Part shown: in pieces, positions 1 to 4,862 of the stretch
Numbering within the stretch: position 1 is the first letter of the stretch
Layout: every line of letters starts with the position of its first letter
Notes under the pieces: model-generated
What the model saw: the letters and a program-made list of their open reading frames with translations, nothing else
The model's database searches: none
Told to the model about the DNA's origin: nothing
Program-made: the position numbers and the translations under genes
Origin: CAZJYI01 sp964550025
GTDB taxonomy: Bacteria > Verrucomicrobiota > Kiritimatiellia > UBA8416 > CAYOBW01
Assembly: GCA_964550025.1 (NCBI GenBank)
Contig: CAZJYI010000333.1
Location: 1 to 6,098, forward strand
DNA length: 6,098 nt
Direction: 5' to 3'

Positions 1-2
1 AC

Positions 3-989
3 TTCCCCCCAACGATTCCATCATTCAGTTGCAGGTGGTGTTGGTTCGGCGGCGGGAGCTACAGGAGCACGCTTAACAACTGCACGCTCTCGGACAACGT
101 GGCCGAGTACGGCGGCGGGAGCTATGAAGGCACGCTGAACAACTGCACGCTCTCGGGCAATGAGGCCGCGGACCACGGCGGCGGGAGCTGCGCCAGCACG
201 TTGAACAACTGCACCCTTTCGGGGAATCGGGCCCGCTACTTCGGCGGCGGGAGCCGCTACGGCACGCTGAACAACTGCACGCTCTTCGGCAATTCGGCTG
301 ACGAGAAAGGCGGCGGGAGCTTTGAGGGCACGCTGAACAACTGCATCATCTACTACAACACGGCAGGTGTCTCTGGCGACGACTGGTTCGACAGTACGCC
401 CGACTTCTCCCATTGCTGCGCGCCGGGGCTGCCGGATACGGACGGGAACATCACCGACGAGCCGCAGTTCGTGAGTGCGGCGTCCTCCAATTTCCATCTG
501 GTCTATGGTTCGCCGTGCATTGATGCGGGCAACAACGGCTACGCCCCCTCAGGCCTCGACCCGGACGGCAACCTGCGTATCCTCGATGGTGACTTCGACT
601 CCACGGCGACCGTGGACATGGGCGCCTACGAATACAACGCGGCACTGGCAGATGCGGACGGGGACGGGCTTACGGACCAGACCGAAGTGGACTCGGAAGG
701 GATGCTGGACCCCACCCACTACAACTCCGCCGGGGAAGGCGCGGACTACGTCCGCCGGGATGTCACTTCGGACCCCGGCTCCTACGGGCTCTACACCTCC
801 AACTCGATCATGGACCTGAGCATGGGGTACCTGATGTTGCAGACGAGCAACGGGTACTTGCGGTTGCGGTTGCAACTCGAGCAGTGCTCGAACCTTGTGG
901 AGAACGTATGGTCCAATGCCGGCGATGCCGTGGTGTGGAGCAACCTCGTGCCGGAGGGCAAGGCGTTCTACCGGGTGAGAGGCGAGTAG
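3..989 (+). CDS. Secreted right-handed beta-helix protein, 3' part (choice-of-anchor-Q-like)
   Basis: This is the C-terminal 328 residues of a larger, probably exported or surface protein; the frame is open to the left edge, so the true start and any signal peptide are outside the window. Residues 16 to about 124 hold five coils of about 22 residues with the pattern GGGSxxxTLNNCTLSGN, as expected for a right-handed beta-helix and reminiscent of chlamydial Pmp repeats. Residues about 149-211 (NITDEPQFV, SPCIDAGNN, VDMGAYEY) match the usual choice-of-anchor-Q style ending of such helices. Residues 217-225 (DADGDGLTD) form an acidic, calcium-binding thrombospondin-type-3-like loop. The tail (YGLYTSNSIMDLSMGYLML, then LEQCSNL and KAFYRVRGE) resembles C-terminal segments I know from Kiritimatiellota and Verrucomicrobiota surface proteins. 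The gene ends in TAG, 15 bp from the convergent gene. An internal GTG at 99 lies inside repeat 1 and is not a credible start. Ligand or function is unknown; adhesin or polysaccharide-binding roles are inference. Confidence 0.85.
   Translation, partial: FPPTIPSFSCRWCWFGGGSYRSTLNNCTLSDNVAEYGGGSYEGTLNNCTLSGNEAADHGGGSCASTLNNCTLSGNRARYFGGGSRYGTLNNCTLFGNSADEKGGGSFEGTLNNCIIYYNTAGVSGDDWFDSTPDFSHCCAPGLPDTDGNITDEPQFVSAASSNFHLVYGSPCIDAGNNGYAPSGLDPDGNLRILDGDFDSTATVDMGAYEYNAALADADGDGLTDQTEVDSEGMLDPTHYNSAGEGADYVRRDVTSDPGSYGLYTSNSIMDLSMGYLMLQTSNGYLRLRLQLEQCSNLVENVWSNAGDAVVWSNLVPEGKAFYRVRGE
48..374 (+). repeat. Five tandem 63-66 bp coding repeats (beta-helix coils)
   Basis: Units begin at 48, 111, 177, 243 and 309, each opening with GGCGGCGGGAGC. 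The first unit is 63 bp, the next three are 66 bp, and the fifth diverges after its conserved first half. A second conserved core, roughly ACGCTGAACAACTGCACGCT, encodes TLNNCTL. Identity at DNA level is much higher than protein structure alone would require, so the array probably grew by recent duplication or is kept homogeneous by recombination. Each coil carries one cysteine at the same position and an Asn-Asn pair, which would stack as ladders in the folded helix. Only three residues after the Ser of GGGS and the last four or five of each unit vary freely. Confidence 0.9.
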
Positions 990-1004
990 GACGATCCGAC
1001 AGGT

Positions 1005-1448
1005 CTATTCCGCGAGACGCCTCAGCACGTGTTCGGCCAGGGGAGTGGTGTGGAGGATGCCGTGTTTCAGTCTGCCATCCTCGATGGCCCGCCGCGCGCC
1101 CTTCCACTCTTTGAAGCGGACCTTTACGTAGATTTCCTTTGGCAACGCGAACTCCTGCCCCGTCGACTTGATGACGACCCGGCCGTTCTCGAGCATCTTC
1201 TTGATGCCGTTCTCGCGAAAGAGCAGGCCGACCTTCGCCCCCTCAACCAGCCGCACTTCAACGAGACCATCCTCGTTCCGCAGGTAGAAATTCTCACCCG
1301 CCTGGTCAAGCGGACTGACCAGCCCGTTCATGGTTTGCGTGCCGTCTTTGGCGTCCTTGAGACTTATGAGCTCGGCGTGAGCTGAGGCGACCAACAGGCC
1401 GATCAAGGCCAGCGTATGAGTGGGTGGATGCAGCAGGGACGCGTTCAC
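1005..1448 (-). CDS. Small secreted protein, possible OB-like fold, unknown function
   Basis: This 147-residue protein is not one I recognise. The start is taken as GTG at 1448-1446 because a GGAGG lies 6 nt upstream and the GTG overlaps the stop of the preceding gene (GTGA). No in-frame ATG lies before the signal sequence. Residues 1-25 look like a signal peptide: a hydrophobic run LALIGLLVA followed by SAHA and then Glu26, consistent with signal peptidase I cleavage after AHA, although the N-terminus has histidines in place of Lys or Arg. The mature part (about 122 residues) begins ELISLKDAKDG and contains alternating strand-like segments (MNGLVSPL, ENFYLRNEDGLVEVRLV, KVGLLFREN), which could form a small OB-like or other beta-barrel; this is inference. 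The C-terminal half is basic and helical (KEWKGARRAIEDG). It lies last in the operon and ends 15 bp from the convergent gene, so a truncated longer protein cannot be excluded. Confidence 0.75.
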   Translation of the reverse strand: MNASLLHPPTHTLALIGLLVASAHAELISLKDAKDGTQTMNGLVSPLDQAGENFYLRNEDGLVEVRLVEGAKVGLLFRENGIKKMLENGRVVIKSTGQEFALPKEIYVKVRFKEWKGARRAIEDGRLKHGILHTTPLAEHVLRRLAE

Positions 1449-4400
1449 CGAGTTCCTCCGTAGCAGATCAGATTGCCGTTCTGCGTCGTGATGTAGAGCC
1501 GCCCACCCGCGGCCGCCATGCCGTCCCACACCGGTGGCGAGTCAAGCGCAACGCGAGCGAGAGTCTCACCGGATTCCGCATCCAGAACATGGAGTTCGCC
1601 TCCCGCGCGCCCCTCAAACCCGGCCCACGCATCGCCCTTCTTCACTCTGGCCGGCGGGCCGGCCACGGCGAGGAGTTCACCGTCAGTTACCATGGCCCAG
1701 GGATAGATGGAAAAACGGCTGTGACGCCAAAGTGCCGGCGAAGGTCGCTTCCTCGCCTTGCCGAGAGGGCCCTTGCGGGGAGCGGGCAGGTCGGGTTTGC
1801 CCTTGTCCATCTTGGATCTTGTCGCAAAGAGCAGCGTGCCGCCAATGTGCAGGTTGGGGTTCGCCAGCCAGCTCGGGCCATCACCATCCAGTCCCGCCAG
1901 GCGGTTGGTCGATGCGCCGGCCGGCATGTAGAAGGTCTGGTTGGGGCCGCCCGGGAAACTCGCCGCCGCGACGTAGGCCCTCTTCCGGTCAAACGCGATC
2001 AGGTTGCCCTTGGCACTGCCGACGCTCGATCGGAGATTCCAGAACGCGCGGTGGAACCAGCGCTTGTTGGCGAAGCCGCCGTCCGCGGTGAGCTTGGGCT
2101 TCACCTCCGCCGGTCCTTGCGGCAGCGCGCCCTCCGCCAACGAAGGGAGGTCGAGTCGCCGGTTCCGCAAGTAGACACCCGTTCCGTCCGTCGTCAGGAT
2201 ATCGCACAGTGCGCCGTCCGGCAGCTTGCCGGTCGTCTTGGTCTCGGTCTGGATCTCTGCGATATGCTGAGACCCAAGGACGCTCCCCGTCGCCACGTCT
2301 AACGCATAGGCATAGACACCGCCGTCCAGCATTGACGTCCTTCCCGCCATGAGGTAGGCCGTGTCTCCGGCTACCAGAACGCTGCCACGGACCGGCCAGC
2401 GACTCTCGAGCCGTCCGAAGGCCACAATACGGGAGTCTTCGGGGGCAGCGTCGAATCGCCACACCAGTGCACCGTTGTCTGCACGCACACAGTACACCCG
2501 CCCATCCCGGCAGCCGAACAGGGCGTAGCCCCGGGAAAGGGTGGGGGGGGAGTCGACGCGGCCGTCCGCCGTGAACGACCAGGCCTTCTTGCCTGTCTTC
2601 GCATCGACGGCAATGATCTCGTGGCTGTCTTCCGATGCGACAAAGGCCCTGCCGTCAGCTACCGTCGGCGCCGTAAGCGTGCCTCCCGGATCGATCTGCC
2701 ACAGTCGCTTCGGCGATGCGGGAAGGGGCGACGATGCCATGGCGCTTCGCATCGGGTCGTGGCGGTAGGTCGGCCAGTCGGAGGATCTGAGATCTGGGGT
2801 CTGAGATTTGAGATTCGTGACGGCGCCATACGCCGGCCCCCTTATCAACACTCCTGTCCCCTGTTCACTGCCCGCCTCCGCCGCCTTCGCCGACATGGCC
2901 AGGAACCCGCGGGGCTGGAACGCCATGTAACACTGACAGTGGTCGGGCGGGCGGTAGAGCAGCCCGTTACCCAGTACGTGCCCCGAGCGGCAGCCCGTGC
3001 GGAGCCAATGGTGCAGAAAGAGCTCGCCGGTCTTGAAGTCTACGAACTCCGCGCCCCGGCGGCCGAGCACCGCGAAGTTGACCGACGCGCGGTTGGGATA
3101 GCAGCGGTGGTGGTGCCCGACGTTGAGCGCCTTCTTGATGGAGTGCACGACCCTCTCGTTGCCGGTTGCTGCGTCAAGCCCGATGAGGGTCATCCCCTTC
3201 CTGTCCGGCAGCCAGACGGTGTCGCTAATGACGAACACATCCGGCCACTCGATGTACGCAATCGGCGTCGCCTTGTCGTAACGCCACAGTTCTTTCCCCG
3301 TGGCCGGGTCCAGCGCCTGCAGGGTCGCCGCACCGCTGTGCTTGAACTGGGGGATCTTGCCAACGTGCAGGACCAATAGCCGCCCCCCGCGACAGACGAC
3401 CGTGTTGACGTTCTCGCTCGCTAGCTTGTGGTAGAGGTGACCGACATTCAACGGCCTCGTGGGTGGTTCGGGAAGAACGAGACGATCGACACGCCACATT
3501 TCTTTCCCCGTCCCGCGGTCGAGGCCGACGACATGCTTCTCGTCGATCAGGAACACGCCCTCGTCCTCAACCGTCAGGTTCAGGTGACACATGGAAGCCA
3601 TGCGGTCGATCTTGGCGGCACTGCCGATGAACGGTCCCGACTTCCAGAGTACCTTGCCGGTCGCCGCCTCGATCGCCCACACCTGCTTCTTTGACGGGGG
3701 AGGGAGCTCCCCGGCCGGCTCGGGCCTGACCCCCTTGCCCGGCCACGGCCGCTGCGGCTTGTCATTGACCGCCACGTAGAGGACGCCGTCGTGAAGCACG
3801 AGCTCGTCGGCATAGTCCGTTCCCCCATAGGTCATGACCGTCTCGCCGGTCACGGCATCCAGCGCGGTGACGGGACTGTTGAAACCGAGCGTGACGTAAA
3901 CGCGGTCATCCTTGGCGATGAGACGTTTGCGGACGTGAAGCGGATGATTGAAACGGGCGGCGTGGCTTTCGGTCCAGTAGCTCCAGGCGTGCGAGCCCCA
4001 GTTCCGCATGTCCCGCTCCCACAGCCGAATCCCGTTGAAAGCGTCGCGCGCGACGAGTCGCCACCGTCCCGGCATGCCGGTCACGCCCGTTGGGACTTCG
4101 TCGATGATGTAGAACATGCGCCCGCCCGAGGTGACGGTCGCGGTGATACTCGGTTCAATGCCGTGATGGCGCTGGAAGATCGGCCCCGTCACCCACCGCG
4201 TCTGCCTGGGCGGTCCCACGCGTTGGTCCTGCGAAACCATGTTGCCGCCGGCTGCATAGCGGAAATGCGTCCATTCGTCGGTGTCGTCGGGGACCGGCTT
4301 GCGGAATGTGTCGCGTATCGCATGTTGCGTGTCGAGGAAGACAGCGATGCCGCGCGGCGCCAGCACCCTCTCGATCTCAACATTCGACACTCGGCATTCG

Positions 4401-4729
4401 GCATTTGGCATTACGAGGAGGTTCACCAGGTTGTCCGCGTAGGGCAGACGCGATCCTGAGAACTGCTCCACCGACGCCCGCCCATACAATCCGCGTGACT
4501 TGATGTGGCGGCGTGCCTCCGCGATCCTGCCGGGATCATTGTCCAGCCCGTGGACAAGATAGCGATCATTGGGGCACAAGTCGGCGGTCAGAGTCCCATC
4601 ACCGCAGCCGATATGGACGACCAGACCGCCGGTCACCCCGGCGTCTTTGAGTGTGTCTTCTCCCGTCTTCGGCTGCGCACAGAGTGCCGTACAGATGACC
4701 AGAATACAGAAGGTAACCGATAGTCTCAT
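1445..4729 (-). CDS. Secreted methyltransferase-like / PQQ-type beta-propeller fusion protein
   Basis: This 1094-residue protein is exported: residues 1-18 (MRLSVTFCILVICTALCA) are a signal peptide with likely cleavage before Gln19. The ATG at 4729 is chosen because AGGAG lies 7 nt upstream; an in-frame ATG 60 bp earlier lies within hairpin sequence. Residues about 33-132 form a class I SAM-methyltransferase-like domain: motif I VVHIGCGDG at 37-45, acidic residue Asp63 ending strand 2 (HGLDND), LPYADN at 95-100 and ERVLAPRG at 120-127. Residues from about 145 on form PQQ/BamB-like propellers; blade signatures (DxxTGxxxW type) occur near 227, 289, 352, 402, 472, 517, 707, 748, 809 and 1048. 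A Cys/His-rich segment (HHH 539-541, Cys543, Cys580, Cys598, Cys600) lies between the two propeller halves. The same architecture occurs in planctomycetes and relatives, often annotated as PQQ-binding-like repeat protein, without a known reaction. Two heptamer arrays are embedded in frame. Cofactor and substrate are unknown. Confidence 0.9.
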   Translation of the reverse strand: MRLSVTFCILVICTALCAQPKTGEDTLKDAGVTGGLVVHIGCGDGTLTADLCPNDRYLVHGLDNDPGRIAEARRHIKSRGLYGRASVEQFSGSRLPYADNLVNLLVMPNAECRVSNVEIERVLAPRGIAVFLDTQHAIRDTFRKPVPDDTDEWTHFRYAAGGNMVSQDQRVGPPRQTRWVTGPIFQRHHGIEPSITATVTSGGRMFYIIDEVPTGVTGMPGRWRLVARDAFNGIRLWERDMRNWGSHAWSYWTESHAARFNHPLHVRKRLIAKDDRVYVTLGFNSPVTALDAVTGETVMTYGGTDYADELVLHDGVLYVAVNDKPQRPWPGKGVRPEPAGELPPPSKKQVWAIEAATGKVLWKSGPFIGSAAKIDRMASMCHLNLTVEDEGVFLIDEKHVVGLDRGTGKEMWRVDRLVLPEPPTRPLNVGHLYHKLASENVNTVVCRGGRLLVLHVGKIPQFKHSGAATLQALDPATGKELWRYDKATPIAYIEWPDVFVISDTVWLPDRKGMTLIGLDAATGNERVVHSIKKALNVGHHHRCYPNRASVNFAVLGRRGAEFVDFKTGELFLHHWLRTGCRSGHVLGNGLLYRPPDHCQCYMAFQPRGFLAMSAKAAEAGSEQGTGVLIRGPAYGAVTNLKSQTPDLRSSDWPTYRHDPMRSAMASSPLPASPKRLWQIDPGGTLTAPTVADGRAFVASEDSHEIIAVDAKTGKKAWSFTADGRVDSPPTLSRGYALFGCRDGRVYCVRADNGALVWRFDAAPEDSRIVAFGRLESRWPVRGSVLVAGDTAYLMAGRTSMLDGGVYAYALDVATGSVLGSQHIAEIQTETKTTGKLPDGALCDILTTDGTGVYLRNRRLDLPSLAEGALPQGPAEVKPKLTADGGFANKRWFHRAFWNLRSSVGSAKGNLIAFDRKRAYVAAASFPGGPNQTFYMPAGASTNRLAGLDGDGPSWLANPNLHIGGTLLFATRSKMDKGKPDLPAPRKGPLGKARKRPSPALWRHSRFSIYPWAMVTDGELLAVAGPPARVKKGDAWAGFEGRAGGELHVLDAESGETLARVALDSPPVWDGMAAAGGRLYITTQNGNLICYGGTR
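1446..1459 (-). promoter_or_regulatory. Ribosome binding site and GTGA stop-start overlap
   Basis: On the minus strand GGAGG (1459-1455) is followed by a 6-nt spacer and GTG (1448-1446). The TGA of the propeller gene occupies 1447-1445, so stop and start share two bases. The ribosome binding site itself lies inside the last codons (Tyr-Gly-Gly-Thr-Arg) of the upstream gene. This arrangement indicates translational coupling and fixes the start of the small gene. Confidence 0.8.
2783..2817 (+). repeat. Five-copy heptamer array, consensus AGATCTG, inside the propeller gene
   Basis: Reading the plus strand the units are GGATCTG, AGATCTG, GGGTCTG, AGATTTG and AGATTCG, ending at 2817. The array lies inside the minus-strand propeller gene and encodes part of residues 638-649 (TNLKSQTPDLRS), just before SDWPTYRHD, which opens the second propeller half. 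It keeps the reading frame even though 35 bp is not a multiple of three, so neighbouring bases must compensate. Heptamer arrays recall the short tandemly repeated repetitive (STRR) sequences of cyanobacteria; that comparison is by unit length only. Confidence 0.8.
2849..2869 (-). repeat. Weak three-unit heptamer patch
   Basis: On the minus strand the units are AGTGAAC, AGGGGAC and AGGAGTG, a degenerate period of seven. It encodes part of SEQGTGVLIRG (residues 621-631) in the linker between the two propeller halves, about 30 bp from the AGATCTG array. The match is loose and could be chance. Confidence 0.35.
4378..4412 (-). repeat. Five-copy heptamer array, consensus AATGCCG, inside the methyltransferase-like domain
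   Basis: On the minus strand the units are AATGCCA, AATGCCG, AATGCCG, AGTGTCG and AATGTTG. They encode roughly residues 107-118 (MPNAECRVSNVE), right after the strand NLLV (102-106) of the methyltransferase-like domain and before the helix leading to ERVLAPRG. The frame is kept. The sequence differs from the array at 2783-2817, so the two are separate families with the same unit length and the same copy number. Confidence 0.8.
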
Positions 4730-4736
4730 GTCGTGT

Positions 4737-4746
4737 CTCCTCTCCC
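4737..4746 (-). promoter_or_regulatory. Ribosome binding site of the propeller gene
   Basis: The minus strand reads GGGAGAGGAG here, with AGGAG (4741-4737) 7 nt before the ATG at 4729-4727. It is the strongest Shine-Dalgarno match in the spacer and selects this ATG, which is followed directly by a signal peptide, over the in-frame ATGs at 4750 and 4789. Confidence 0.75.
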
Positions 4747-4756
4747 GCATGCTCAA

Positions 4757-4777
4757 GCACGGATCAGAGACCCGTGC
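4757..4777. repeat. Hairpin next to the propeller gene ribosome binding site
   Basis: GCACGG (4757-4762) and CCGTGC (4772-4777) form a perfect 6-bp stem around a 9-nt loop. It would lie in the mRNA leader about 10 nt upstream of the ribosome binding site. It is not followed by a T-run in either direction, so an intrinsic terminator is unlikely. It could be a regulatory or RNA-processing structure or part of a dispersed repeat; the sequence does not decide. Confidence 0.5.
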
Positions 4778-4788
4778 GTCGGACTGCA

Positions 4789-4818
4789 ATAGTAGCGCCG
4801 GCTTTCAGCCGATGACAA
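4789..4818 (-). promoter_or_regulatory. Possible sigma70-like promoter for the propeller gene
   Basis: On the minus strand TTGTCA (4818-4813, five of six matches to TTGACA) is separated by 18 bp from TACTAT (4794-4789, four of six matches to TATAAT). It would start transcription about 50-55 nt upstream of the ATG. The spacer contains one of the repeat hairpins (4799-4811). Matches of this quality occur by chance, and sigma70 consensus use in this phylum is an assumption. Confidence 0.25.
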
Positions 4819-4840
4819 GTGTGGCCGGCATTCTGCCGGC
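4798..4840. repeat. Twin hairpins with TTC loops, likely dispersed repeat element
   Basis: Two related inverted repeats lie about 27 bp apart in the sulfatase-propeller spacer. The first is CGGCT-TTC-AGCCG (4799-4811). The second is GCCGGCA-TTC-TGCCGGC (4824-4840), a perfect 7-bp stem. They share the CCGGC stem start and the loop but differ by a compensatory T-A to A-T pair at the top of the stem, which points to a conserved structure. Neither has a T-run for intrinsic termination. From memory, similar GGC(T/A)TTC(A/T)GCC hairpins recur between genes in PVC genomes; this has not been checked here. Confidence 0.65.
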
Positions 4841-4862
4841 GTCGGGATGTCAGGATCCGTCT

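Noticed and set aside
48..374. CRISPR-like array
   Set aside because: Units are continuous coding repeats in one frame without unique spacers.
21..497. Minus-strand open frame with repeated ERAVVQRA-like peptides
   Set aside because: It is the antisense reading of the beta-helix repeats; its regularity comes from the 66-bp DNA repeat, and the plus frame has clear protein-family sequence.
985..1010. Bidirectional terminator between the convergent genes
   Set aside because: Only 15 bp separate the stops, with no stable stem and no T-run.
1424..2302. Long plus-strand open frame opposite the propeller gene
   Set aside because: Arg-rich antisense shadow typical of GC-rich DNA, with no recognisable domain and no convincing ribosome binding site.
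2621..3379. Plus-strand open frame of 252 residues opposite the propeller gene
   Set aside because: Antisense shadow; the opposite frame has blade motifs and the Cys/His segment.
3791..4459. Plus-strand open frame of 222 residues
   Set aside because: Antisense to the methyltransferase-like and first propeller region, with no family resemblance.
4727..4789. Upstream ATG at 4789 as start of the propeller gene
   Set aside because: It would place 20 charged residues before the signal peptide and lies in hairpin sequence without a good ribosome binding site; the ATG at 4729 has AGGAG at 7 nt.
4824..4840. Intrinsic terminator after the sulfatase
   Set aside because: The stem is strong but no T-run follows on either strand, so it fits a repeat element better than a terminator.
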